64,000 bases of DNA from contig JAJDAO010000073.1 in assembly GCA_029261835.1 (NCBI GenBank), forward strand, positions 248,001 through 312,000, in the 5' to 3' direction. Shown piece by piece: positions 27,203-35,860 of this stretch. The notes beneath the pieces are model-generated. The model searched no databases, was not told the DNA's origin, and saw only the letters and a program-made list of their open reading frames with translations. The number at the start of each line of letters is the position of its first letter. Position 1 is the stretch's first letter. This stretch comes from Deltaproteobacteria bacterium (GTDB taxonomy: Bacteria > Myxococcota_A > UBA9160 > UBA4427). The position numbers and the translations under genes were made by a program.

Positions 27203-28762
27203 ATGGCAGCCTCTTCTGACACGCTCTCTGGTGTTCTCGAGCAGCAGGCGCAGCTGCTGGGTGAGAAGCCCTTTCTCCACTTCGAGGATCGCGTCATCAG
27301 CTACGCCGAGCTGAATCGGCTGGTGAACCGAGCGGCCAACGCGCTGCGGGCGCTCGGAGCGAAAGAGGGTGTCGGCATCTCGATCATGATGCCGAACTCC
27401 CCCGAGTGGTTGATCGTCTACTGCGCCAGCCAGAAGCTCGGCTGCTACGTCGTGCCGGTCAACGTCGCGCTCAAGGGCGAGGGGCTTCGCCATGTGATCG
27501 ACCACTCGGATTCCAGCGTGCTCGTCTGTCATCCCGACTACATCGAGGCCATCCAGGCAGTAGCGGGCGGTGTTGCGCGGCTGGAGCGAATCATCATCAA
27601 CGACAGCGAAGTCGAGGCGGGCTGGTGTGTGCCCGAGGGCTGGCTGCCACTCGCGAAGCTGATGGAGGCCTCGGACGAGAACCCCGGTGTGGCGATCGAT
27701 CCCGAGGCGATCTCCGCGCTGATGTACACATCGGGCACCACGGGCGCGCCCAAGGGTGTGGTGAACCGCTACAAGTCGGCCAATATCGCCGCGGTGCGGA
27801 TGCTGGGCAACATGCTGCAGGAGGACGATGTCCTCTACACGTGTCTACCGCTCTTTCACGCCAACGCACTCTTCCTCTCGGCACTGCGTGCTCTGGTGCT
27901 CGGCCGGCCGTTGGCGCTCTCGCGTCGCTTCTCCGCCAGGCGTTTCTGGCACGAGATCCGGCGCCACCGCGCCACCACGTTCAACGCGCTCGGCGCCATG
28001 ATCCCCATCTTGATGAAGCAGCCCGAGCGCGAGGACGACCGGGACAACCCGGTTCGCGTCGTCTTCAGCGCCGCCTGTCCCGCTTCTGTTTGGGGCCCGT
28101 TCGAAGAGCGCTTCGGACTGCAGCTGATCGAGGCCTACGCGGCGGTGGACGGGGGCGGCTTCATGGTCGTGAATGCGGGCAATGCGCCCAAGGGTTCGTT
28201 TGGCAAGCCCAGCACGCCCGTTCGAATCGTCGACGAGCAGGGTGACACCGTACCGGTGGGGCAGCCGGGTGAGCTCCTCTTCGAGGTCGACGATCTCAAA
28301 CGGCGCAAGGTCGAGTACTACAAGAACGAGCAGGCGAGTGGCGCCAAGATTCGGGACGGCTGGCTCTACACGGGCGATCTGGTCTACGCCGACGAAGACG
28401 GGCACCTCTACTTCGTCGATCGCAAGACCGACTCCCTGCGCCGCCGAGGTGAGAACATCTCCTCTTCGGACGTCGAGCGCGAGATCAACGCCCACCCCGC
28501 CGTGCTCGAATCGGCCGTCTACGGTGTGCCGTCGGAGCTGGGAGAGGACGACGTGATGGCCTGCGTCGTGCTGCAGACGGGCGCGTTGCTCACTGCTCCC
28601 GAGCTGATCGCCCACTGCGAGGAGCGCATGGCGAAGTTCATGCTGCCCCGCTATCTCGAATTTCGCGACGCGCTGCCGAAGACGGGAACGCTCCGCGTCC
28701 AGAAGGGCCTGCTCAAGCGCCAAGGCATCGGCCCGGATACCTGGGATCGCGATTCGCCCTAG
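27203..28762 (+). CDS. AMP-forming acyl-CoA ligase (module B)
   Basis: A 519-residue ANL-superfamily ligase, close in layout to crotonobetaine/carnitine-type CoA ligases. Motifs are MYTSGTTGAPKGV, LPLFHANALFLS, the core AYAAVDGGG, and the hinge WLYTGDLVYADEDGHLYFVDRKTDSLRRRGENIS. The C-terminal catalytic segment reads LPKTGTLRVQKGLLKRQG, so the usual GK is LR (Lys to Arg) with another Lys three residues on. The start giving MAASSDTLSG was chosen for its upstream GGCGGAGCGG. It lies 25 bases after the thiolase gene and 36 bases before the nitroreductase gene. Confidence 0.88.
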   Translation: MAASSDTLSGVLEQQAQLLGEKPFLHFEDRVISYAELNRLVNRAANALRALGAKEGVGISIMMPNSPEWLIVYCASQKLGCYVVPVNVALKGEGLRHVIDHSDSSVLVCHPDYIEAIQAVAGGVARLERIIINDSEVEAGWCVPEGWLPLAKLMEASDENPGVAIDPEAISALMYTSGTTGAPKGVVNRYKSANIAAVRMLGNMLQEDDVLYTCLPLFHANALFLSALRALVLGRPLALSRRFSARRFWHEIRRHRATTFNALGAMIPILMKQPEREDDRDNPVRVVFSAACPASVWGPFEERFGLQLIEAYAAVDGGGFMVVNAGNAPKGSFGKPSTPVRIVDEQGDTVPVGQPGELLFEVDDLKRRKVEYYKNEQASGAKIRDGWLYTGDLVYADEDGHLYFVDRKTDSLRRRGENISSSDVEREINAHPAVLESAVYGVPSELGEDDVMACVVLQTGALLTAPELIAHCEERMAKFMLPRYLEFRDALPKTGTLRVQKGLLKRQGIGPDTWDRDSP

Positions 28763-28798
28763 CTTCACGCGGCTCAGCCACAGAGGAGATCGCCAAGC

Positions 28799-29581
28799 AT
28801 GGAAGTCCAGGAAGCCATCGGTACCCGCCGCACGTATCGCTACCTGCTACCGCACAAGCCGGTCGAGCGCGGCAAGATCCAGAAGATGCTCGAGGCTGCT
28901 CACCTGGCCTCTTTCTGGGGCAACGTGCAGGCGCTGAAGGCCGTGGTTGTGGAGCGCGCCACCGCAAGCGAGAAGGTCTTGGAGGCGCTGGCCGCTCCGG
29001 TGGCGGGCTTCCAGATCGATCAGGCGCCGGTGGTCATCGTTTGGTGGCTCGACTTCGCCACACTCGATGTGCAGGACGAACGACTGCGCGAACTCGTGCG
29101 GGCCCGCGTGCTGGGTGTCGACGAAGCGAAGTCGATGGGTGCGCTCGAGAGCTTCCTGATCCCCTTCTTCAAGCAGGCCATGCCACAGATCAAGCAGTCT
29201 GGCCTGACCGAGATCGACTGCGGTCAGGGCATCGCTCAGGCCACGCTGGTGGCGATCGACCTGGGGCTCGGTACGGCGTGCCTTGGCAGCACCAAGGAGC
29301 AGGAGATCCGCGAGAACCTCAAGCTCCCAGACTCGGGCAAGGTGCTGCTGCTGCAGTGCGTGGGCTACCCGGCGGAGACCATCGAGGCTGGGGGGCAGCG
29401 TCCGCGTCGCCCCTTCGAGAGCCGCTTCTCCCTCAATACGGTGGATACACCATTCCCCGAAGACAAGGCGGTCGTGGAGGAGCTCGAGCAGGCCCGCATG
29501 ATCCAGCCAAAGGCCCCGCTGCCGTGGCGCCAGGCGGAGCTCGAGTATTTGCAGGAGGCACTGGACCTGCCGGACTTCTAG
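28799..29581 (+). CDS. Nitroreductase-family flavoprotein (module B)
   Basis: A 260-residue FMN protein, clearly paralogous to the one at 20339. Shared blocks include YLLPHKPVERGKIQKMLEAA, ASFWGNVQALKAVVV, EIDCGQGIAQATLVAIDLGLGT and VLLLQCVGYPAETIEAGGQ. A GAGGAGATCGCC ribosome-binding site precedes the ATG. It sits between the CoA ligase and the acyl-CoA dehydrogenase gene of module B, whereas in module A it follows the dehydrogenase. Conservation of the pairing with ACAD suggests that both act on the same CoA ester in successive redox steps. This is inference. Confidence 0.85.
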   Translation: MEVQEAIGTRRTYRYLLPHKPVERGKIQKMLEAAHLASFWGNVQALKAVVVERATASEKVLEALAAPVAGFQIDQAPVVIVWWLDFATLDVQDERLRELVRARVLGVDEAKSMGALESFLIPFFKQAMPQIKQSGLTEIDCGQGIAQATLVAIDLGLGTACLGSTKEQEIRENLKLPDSGKVLLLQCVGYPAETIEAGGQRPRRPFESRFSLNTVDTPFPEDKAVVEELEQARMIQPKAPLPWRQAELEYLQEALDLPDF

Positions 29582-29663
29582 CTTGAGCCATTCAGGCGGG
29601 CGCGGAGTGGCCGACGGGATTTCGAGACACGAGATTGGGAGATACATCAAAAGGAGTCGGACT

Positions 29664-30863
29664 ATGTCGAGCATCGAACTCGAATCGGGCCTCTCGCCGG
29701 AGGAGCGAGAGATTGTCTCCACGGTTCACAAGTTTGCCGAAGAGGTGATGCGGCCAGCGGGGACCGCGCTGGACCAGCTCGAGGACCCAGCGGACGTGAT
29801 TGCCAAGGACTCGGTGCTGTGGGACGTATTCAAGAAGCACCAGGAGCTCGGTCTCGAGGCCATCGCCGATCCCGCCAACGGGTTTTCCCTCGGCCAGCAG
29901 GCGCGCTTGCGATGCATGATCAGCGAGGAGATGGGCTGGGGTGACTCGGGGCTCGCGATCAGCTTCGGCGTCACCGAGTTTCCCCGTATGCTGGCCACAA
30001 TGTCGGGCAAGCCGCACCTGATGGAGCGCTACGCCGGGCCGCAGATGATCGGCTGCTGGGCCATCACGGAGCCGGATCACGGCAGCGACCAGATCAACTA
30101 CGCTACGAGCGCTGAGATCGAGACCCTGGGCAAGCCCAACTGCATCGCGCGCAAGGATGGCGATGGCTGGCTGGTGAGCGGACAGAAGGCCGCCTGGGTC
30201 TCGAATGGGACGATCGCCGATGCGGCCGCGCTGTTCTGCGCTGTCGACCGCGGCGAGGGCATCGTGGGGGTGGGCGGTTTTCTGGTCCCCCTCGACGATC
30301 CGGCGGTCTCCCGCGGCAAGCCGCTCGACAAGATCGGCCAGCGGGCGCTCAACCAGGGCGAGATCTTCTTCGACGGTGTGCGCGTGCCTGACGATCACCT
30401 CGTGGTCCCGCCGGAGGCATACGCGATGTTCGGGGACGCCGGACTCACGCAGGCCAACTCGGGTATGGGCTCGCTCTTCGTTGGTCTCGCGCAGGCTGCG
30501 TTCGATCTGGCGCTCGACTACGCCCGCGAGCGCGTGCAGGGCGGTGTCGCGATCATCGAGCATCAGAGCGTGCGATCGCGCCTGTTCGAAATGTTTCGCC
30601 AGGTTGAGAGCGCGCGCGCGTTGAACCGACGCGTGGTGGAGAGCAACGCGATCAACGGGCCGAAGCTGCAGTACGCCATCGCCTCGAAGGTGACCTCTAC
30701 GCAGACTGCCTTCGACGTGGCGAGCGCGGCGCTGCAGATCTTCGGGGGCAACGGCCTCTCGCGCGAGTATCCGATCGAGAAGATTCTGCGTGACGCCCGC
30801 GCCTCGATGATCGAGGATGGCTGCAACGACGTTCTCGGCCTGGCAGCAGCAGCGCGCTTCTGA
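29664..30863 (+). CDS. Acyl-CoA dehydrogenase family protein (module B)
   Basis: A 399-residue FAD-dependent dehydrogenase, paralogous to the one at 19041. Shared blocks include TVHKFAEEVMRPAG, GCWAITEPDHGSDQ, GQKAAWVSNGTIADAAALFC, DKIGQRALNQGEIFFDGVRVP, RVQGGVAIIEHQSVRSRLFEMF and ALQIFGGNGLSREYPIEK. The catalytic segment is EDGCNDV, placing Asp385 at the position of the usual Glu. The ATG preceded by AAGGAG was chosen, and the open frame upstream is not family-like. It is followed after 45 bases by a CoA transferase gene. Substrate unknown, probably alicyclic or branched. Confidence 0.9.
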   Translation: MSSIELESGLSPEEREIVSTVHKFAEEVMRPAGTALDQLEDPADVIAKDSVLWDVFKKHQELGLEAIADPANGFSLGQQARLRCMISEEMGWGDSGLAISFGVTEFPRMLATMSGKPHLMERYAGPQMIGCWAITEPDHGSDQINYATSAEIETLGKPNCIARKDGDGWLVSGQKAAWVSNGTIADAAALFCAVDRGEGIVGVGGFLVPLDDPAVSRGKPLDKIGQRALNQGEIFFDGVRVPDDHLVVPPEAYAMFGDAGLTQANSGMGSLFVGLAQAAFDLALDYARERVQGGVAIIEHQSVRSRLFEMFRQVESARALNRRVVESNAINGPKLQYAIASKVTSTQTAFDVASAALQIFGGNGLSREYPIEKILRDARASMIEDGCNDVLGLAAAARF

Positions 30864-30908
30864 TCCGGGCCGAGCGCCAATCGCGATCTGATCGCCGAGG
30901 ACACCCCT

Positions 30909-32114
30909 ATGTCCGCGCGTGCACCGCTCGACGGAGTTCGCGTCGTCGAGGTCGCCACCTACGTGGCAGCCCCGGCGGCCGGCGCGCTGCTGGCGGACCT
31001 CGGGGCGGAGGTCATCAAGCTGGAGGTGCCGCGCGGCGAGCTCCTGCGACACGCGCGCCCGCGCTTCAACGGCTTCCGATCCGACTTCGACGGCTCGCCG
31101 CAGTTCGAGACGGCCAACCGCGGCAAGCGCTCCCTCGCGCTGGACCTGCGCCGTGCTGCCGCACGTGACGCGCTGCTGCACGTGATCGACACTGCGGACG
31201 TCTTGCTGACCAACATGTTGCCGGGCCGTCGCGCCAAGTACGGCATCGACGCTGCGCGACTGCGAGAACGTCGTCCCGAGCTCATCTATGCCTCGCTCTC
31301 GGGCTACGGCGGTAGCGGTGACGAGGCAGACGCGCCCGCCTTCGACTACGCCGCCCTTTGGGCCCGAACGGGCATGATGGATCTGACGCGCGACCCGCGC
31401 GCCGCCCCGGCCTTCCAGCGACCGGGCGTCGGCGACCACTCCGCCGCGCTCTCGCTGGTGTGCGGCATCCTGGCCGCGTTGCGAACGCGCGAGCTCGACG
31501 GCATTGGTCAAGAGATCGACGTATCGCTGTTGCAGACGGGCCTGTATTTGCAGGGCAACGACCTCTCGCAGGCGCTTGCCACTCGCCAGCAGCCGCCGCT
31601 GCACGATCGCGAGGCCCCGAGCAATCCGCTGTGGAACCACTACCGCACCCGCGACGCGCGCTGGCTGATGCTGGTGATGATCGAGTCCGAGCCCTATTGG
31701 GCCGCCTTCGTGCGCGCCATCGAGAGGCCAGAGCTCGAGGACGACGTGCGTTTTGGCGGCCAGGTCGAGCGCTACCGGGCGAGTCGCGAGTTGGTGGCGA
31801 TCCTCGATGAAGTCTTCGCCCAGCGGACGCTGGCACAGTGGGAGGCGGCACTGGCCGGCCATCGCGTGATCTGGGCGCCGGTACGCGAGATGATCGAGGC
31901 GCTCGACGACCCCCAGGCGCGCGCCATGGGCTACTTCCGCCGGCTCGAGCACCCCCGACTGGGCTCGTTCGAGACCATGGGGCCGCCGCTGCTGATGTCA
32001 GGGCATGAGATGCCAGCAGATTGCCCGGCCCCGGAGCTCGGCGCCGACAGCGAGGAGATCTTGCGTGGCGCCGGACTCGCGCAGCACGAGATCGAGGCCG
32101 CGCTGGCGGAGTGA
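30909..32114 (+). CDS. Type III (CaiB/BaiF) CoA transferase
   Basis: A 401-residue family III CoA transferase that moves CoA between acyl-CoA and a free acid. The N-terminal Rossmann part reads LDGVRVVEVATYVAAPAAGALLADLGAEVIKLE. The nucleophile Asp is expected in RPGVGDHSAALSLVCGILAAL, which matches the family pattern before the helix. The C-terminal PVREMIEALDDPQARAMGYF and GQHSxEIL-like ending are typical. It lies in the same direction as module B and just before a P450 gene, so it probably serves the same pathway. The acid and donor are unknown. Confidence 0.88.
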   Translation: MSARAPLDGVRVVEVATYVAAPAAGALLADLGAEVIKLEVPRGELLRHARPRFNGFRSDFDGSPQFETANRGKRSLALDLRRAAARDALLHVIDTADVLLTNMLPGRRAKYGIDAARLRERRPELIYASLSGYGGSGDEADAPAFDYAALWARTGMMDLTRDPRAAPAFQRPGVGDHSAALSLVCGILAALRTRELDGIGQEIDVSLLQTGLYLQGNDLSQALATRQQPPLHDREAPSNPLWNHYRTRDARWLMLVMIESEPYWAAFVRAIERPELEDDVRFGGQVERYRASRELVAILDEVFAQRTLAQWEAALAGHRVIWAPVREMIEALDDPQARAMGYFRRLEHPRLGSFETMGPPLLMSGHEMPADCPAPELGADSEEILRGAGLAQHEIEAALAE

Positions 32115-32181
32115 GGGCCTCGGTCCTATAGAACATGCTCACAGCTTGTTTGTTAGCCTGGCTTTACTCTCGAGGGGTCTC

Positions 32182-33381
32182 ATGTCCGATCAAGCCGATG
32201 CTCGCTTCGTCCCCCGCAGCGCCGAAACCTGGCGCGATCCGTTCACCATGTACCAGGCCCTGCGCGACCACAGTCCCGTACACGAGGTGAAGTCGGAGGA
32301 GGGTGACTACTGGGTCTTGTCGCGCTTCGACGACATCATGGAAGCCGCCATCGACTTCGCGACGTTCTCGTCGGCGCAGGGCTTGACTTTCACTTACGGC
32401 GATATGGAGAAGCTTGGCGTGGAAGCGCCCATCGTGATGATGGATCCGCCCGAGCACACGGCTCTGCGCAAGCTCGCGACCAAGCGCTTCACCCCGAAGC
32501 AGGTAAAGGAAGTCGAGCCGCTGATCCGCGCCTTCGTGATCGAGCGCGTGGAACGCTTGCGCGAGATGGGCGAAGGCGACGTTGTCGCCGAGCTCTTCAA
32601 GCCGTTGCCCAGCCTCGTGGTGGCCCATTCGCTCGGTGTGCCCCAGGAGGATCGAGGCCAGTTCGACCGCTGGAGTGACGCGATCGTGTCGGCCAACGCT
32701 ACGGGCGACGTCCTGGGCGCATCCGACGCCGTGGGCGAACTCTTCGCGTACTTCGCGGCGCTGATCGAGAAGAGGCGCAGCGACCCTGGCGACGACATGA
32801 TCTCCACTCTGGTTCACGCCAAGCTGCACGGCGAACCGGTTTCTCCTGCGAAGCTGTTGGGGATGGCGTTCACCATGGTGACCGGCGGCAACGATACGAC
32901 GACCGGGCTGCTGGGCGTGGCGGCCGACCTGCTCACGAACAATCGGGATCAGCGTGCGCTGCTCCTCGGCGACTCGTCCCGCATGGTAGATGCCGTGGAG
33001 GAGTTTCTGCGCCTGGCGTCTCCCGTGCAGGGGCTGGCGCGCATGACGACGCGCGACGTGGAGATCGGCGGAAGGAAGATTCCGGCGGGCCGGAAGGTGA
33101 TGCTCTTGTACGCATCGGGCAACCGGGACGAGCGCGAGTTCGGTCCCACCGCCGCTGGCTGCGATATCACCCGCAAGATTCGCCGCCACCTGAGCTTCAG
33201 CTATGGGGCCCATCACTGCATCGGGGCCGCCATCGCGCGTCTGCAGGCGAGCGTGGCCCTCGAAGAGCTGCTCGGGCGCTGCCCCGACTTCACCGTCGAT
33301 GCGGACGCGGGTCGCTTCGCTCCGGGCCATTTCGTACGGCGCTATGAGGAGCTGCCCTTCAGCGCCGCAGGCGCCGCGTAG
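32182..33381 (+). CDS. Cytochrome P450
   Basis: A soluble bacterial P450 of 399 residues. The I-helix oxygen-binding motif is MVTGGNDTTTG, the K-helix ExxR is in VEEFLRLASP, and the heme loop FSYGAHHCIGAAIAR has the thiolate ligand Cys346. Length and motif spacing are normal. The start giving MSDQADARF has GAGGGG upstream, and the frame further upstream overlaps the CoA transferase gene and is not P450-like. There is no redox partner gene next to it. In actinobacterial steroid degraders, P450s hydroxylate the side-chain end, and the neighbouring CoA-ester genes make a similar role plausible here, but this is inference. Confidence 0.92.
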   Translation: MSDQADARFVPRSAETWRDPFTMYQALRDHSPVHEVKSEEGDYWVLSRFDDIMEAAIDFATFSSAQGLTFTYGDMEKLGVEAPIVMMDPPEHTALRKLATKRFTPKQVKEVEPLIRAFVIERVERLREMGEGDVVAELFKPLPSLVVAHSLGVPQEDRGQFDRWSDAIVSANATGDVLGASDAVGELFAYFAALIEKRRSDPGDDMISTLVHAKLHGEPVSPAKLLGMAFTMVTGGNDTTTGLLGVAADLLTNNRDQRALLLGDSSRMVDAVEEFLRLASPVQGLARMTTRDVEIGGRKIPAGRKVMLLYASGNRDEREFGPTAAGCDITRKIRRHLSFSYGAHHCIGAAIARLQASVALEELLGRCPDFTVDADAGRFAPGHFVRRYEELPFSAAGAA

Positions 33382-33567
33382 TATCCGACGCCTGACTTCG
33401 CGAGGGGAGGGCTCTCGTCGAGCGCTTCGTGGTGCCTGGGCCGCTGGACGAGGGAAGTCCGAGCCCGGGCTGCCCGTCGTCGCAGGCTGGCCGCCGCCCA
33501 TGGAGGCAGTATCGCGGGCAGCGGATTCTGTCATACTCGCGCGGTTTCTTTGGCTGGTGGAGGACAG

Positions 33568-33654
33568 ATGCGCCGACCGCTCTGGACGGTCTCGCTCGTG
33601 GTGGCAGGCTTCGATGCATGCGCTCCGAGTGACCTCGACCCCATCCCTATCTGA
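33568..33654 (+). CDS. Possible small exported peptide (28 aa)
   Basis: A short open frame starts at an ATG with a strong GGAGG about 6 bases upstream. It begins MRRPLWTVSLVVAGFDAC, a basic then hydrophobic N-terminus followed by Cys, then APSDLDPIPI and a stop. This resembles a tiny lipoprotein or entericidin-like peptide, but the residues before Cys (FDA) are a poor lipobox. It stands alone, 50 bases before the TonB receptor gene, and might also be a leader peptide for it. Confidence 0.3.
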   Translation: MRRPLWTVSLVVAGFDACAPSDLDPIPI

Positions 33655-33704
33655 GTGCCTCTGGAAGACACCGAAGAACACCACCGCATCAGGAGACTTG
33701 CGCC

Positions 33705-35837
33705 ATGCTTCGTATTCTGTCACGACGGCCTCGCTTGCCGCTGCTCTTCGCGTCGCTCTTCCTCGTCCTCTTCTCTTCCTCAAGTGCTTTCGCGGGCGCC
33801 GCTGATTCTCCTCCCCCTTCCGATACGGGAGTCGTTTCACACCAGGACATCGAGGAGATCCGTATCGTCTATCCGCCGCCCGCGGCCCTTCGGACCGCGA
33901 TGTCACGACAAGTCCTGGAGTCGGGCCGCGCACGCAACCTGAGCGAGGCGCTGCGCGAGGTTCCGGGCCTGGATGGCGTCAGGCGCGGTGCGAGCGGCCT
34001 CGAGCCCGTCATTCGTGGTCTTGGCTGGGAGCGGGTGCAGATCCAGCTCGAGGGTCTGCCCGTGGTCGGCGCCGGGCCCGGCAGGATGGATACGCCCGCG
34101 ACGCTCTTCGGCCCCGTGGCGCTCCAGCAGGTGGAGGTCATCAAGGGTCTGCCCTCGCTGACATTGGGGCCGGGCGGGACCGGCGGGCGCGTGCTCCTAT
34201 CGACGGACTTCGAGCGGCAGCCCGATTCCGGCAGCGAGGTCGGGGGTCGAGTGCAGGCCAGCTACGGCAGTGAGGGCAATGGCTTCAATGGGCTGGCGGT
34301 GGTGCAGGGCGGCAGCGATCGGCTCGATGCCCACATGGGTGTCGACGCTCGCCGCAGCGGGCGGTATGAGTCGGCCGGCGGCGTGGTGGTGCCGGACTCG
34401 GCGGTTGGAATCGGGGGCGCACTTTCGCTCGGCTATCGACCGGCTGAGGGGCACCGCGTGTGGTTCGGCTATATCGATAGCAGCTACTGGGACGAGGAGT
34501 TCCCGTCTCTCCCCATGGACTCGGAGAAGGGCTGGGCACGCATCGCCAACGGCGGCTACCGCATCGAACGCGAGGAGGGTTCGTTTGCTCGCGGCGTGCT
34601 GCGCTGGGGGTACTCGGGCGCGCGGCACTGGATGAACAATCACGCCAAGCCCACGATGGGCATGCTCGCCGCCACCAAAGGCGAGGCGGATTCGATCTTC
34701 CTGGGATTGAGCACCGACTGGCGGTTCGGGTCCTCGCTCGAGCTTTCCACCGGTTTCGATTTTCACCATCTGCAGCGCGATGCGGTGCGCGTACGCACCG
34801 GCATGATGATGATGTCCGGCGTCGACCATCTCTGGCCCGATGTCGTTCAGTACGACGCGGGCTTCTTTGCCGAGCTGCGCGCCGCGCTCGGTCGCGAGTG
34901 GCAGCTTCGCGTCGGGGCTCGTCTGGATCAGGTGGAGAGCGACGCGCGAGCTGCCGACGATGCGAGCATCGGGGGCCTCAGCGTGCGCGAGCAATACGTC
35001 GCGCACAGCGACTCGGCAGACGCGGCCGATGTGCGACGCGGCGCCACCCTCGGCTCTGGCAATCTCCTGCTCGAGTGGCGCGGGAGCGATTCGCTGGAGG
35101 CTCACGCGAGCGTGGGAATCGTCAGCCGGGCTCCCGCCGTCACCGAGCGCTACTTCGCCTTCGCCAACGCGCCGGGCGGCTATCAGGTCGGCAACCCGGC
35201 TCTCGACCCCGAGCGCAAGACCGAGCTCGAACTCGGCGGTGCCTGGCATAGCAAGTATCTGGATGCCTCCTTCCAGGCATTCCACGCGTGGGTGCACGAC
35301 TACATCCTGCGCACGCGGCTTCCCGACGAAACGGTGATGGGCCAACTGAGCACGATCCGCGGCTTTCGCAACACGGACGCGCGTCTCTACGGCGCCGAGG
35401 CCAATGTGACCGTGTACCTGCCGAAGTATCTCAGCCTGCCGATCACGCTGGCCTATGTGCGTGGGCGCAACACCAGCGCGGGTCGCGATCTGCCCGAAAT
35501 CCCGCCCTTCGAGATTCGCGCGGCGCTTCACGTCGAGGCCGAGCAGCTCGTGCCCTGGTGGGGCGAGTTCGGTGTTCGTGTCGCCACTCGCCAGAGCCGG
35601 ATCGATGCGTCGTTCGGCGAGGACGCGACCCCGAGTTTCAAGGTCTTCCATCTGCGCGGCGGCGTCGAGCCGTGTCCGGGTTTGCACCTGGAGCTCGCGG
35701 TCGAGAACCTCTTGGATGAGGACTACCACGAACATCTCACGCGGGAGGCGCCGGTGGCCAGCGGCGGGCTCGCGCGTGGAGATGAAGTTCCCGCGCCGGG
35801 TCGCAGCGTTTTCGTAACCGCCCGCTGGGAGTTCTGA
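33705..35837 (+). CDS. TonB-dependent outer-membrane receptor
   Basis: A 710-residue outer-membrane transporter energised by TonB. A signal peptide ends near AFAGAADS. A TonB-box-like stretch (EEIRIVYPP) is followed by the plug domain (about 55-165: RNLSEALREVPGLDGVRRGASGLEPVIRGLGWERVQIQLEG, then QVEVIKGLPSLTLGPGGTGG). Then comes a long beta-barrel with NPALDPERKTELELGGAW and a C-terminal FVTARWEF. AGGAG lies upstream of the ATG. The ligand is unknown. In this setting it may import a hydrophobic or metal-chelated nutrient, but iron siderophores, vitamin B12 or copper are equally possible. Confidence 0.9.
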   Translation: MLRILSRRPRLPLLFASLFLVLFSSSSAFAGAADSPPPSDTGVVSHQDIEEIRIVYPPPAALRTAMSRQVLESGRARNLSEALREVPGLDGVRRGASGLEPVIRGLGWERVQIQLEGLPVVGAGPGRMDTPATLFGPVALQQVEVIKGLPSLTLGPGGTGGRVLLSTDFERQPDSGSEVGGRVQASYGSEGNGFNGLAVVQGGSDRLDAHMGVDARRSGRYESAGGVVVPDSAVGIGGALSLGYRPAEGHRVWFGYIDSSYWDEEFPSLPMDSEKGWARIANGGYRIEREEGSFARGVLRWGYSGARHWMNNHAKPTMGMLAATKGEADSIFLGLSTDWRFGSSLELSTGFDFHHLQRDAVRVRTGMMMMSGVDHLWPDVVQYDAGFFAELRAALGREWQLRVGARLDQVESDARAADDASIGGLSVREQYVAHSDSADAADVRRGATLGSGNLLLEWRGSDSLEAHASVGIVSRAPAVTERYFAFANAPGGYQVGNPALDPERKTELELGGAWHSKYLDASFQAFHAWVHDYILRTRLPDETVMGQLSTIRGFRNTDARLYGAEANVTVYLPKYLSLPITLAYVRGRNTSAGRDLPEIPPFEIRAALHVEAEQLVPWWGEFGVRVATRQSRIDASFGEDATPSFKVFHLRGGVEPCPGLHLELAVENLLDEDYHEHLTREAPVASGGLARGDEVPAPGRSVFVTARWEF

Positions 35838-35860
35838 AGCCCGGACGGATCAGCATCCTG

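Noticed and set aside
29592..31952. Long open frame on the minus strand (about 786 codons)
   Set aside because: It mirrors the acyl-CoA dehydrogenase and CoA transferase genes, which have clear family motifs. The antisense product has none.
33568..33654. Classical lipoprotein call for the 28-residue frame
   Set aside because: The residues before the Cys (Phe-Asp-Ala) do not fit a lipobox, so it is listed only as a possible small peptide.
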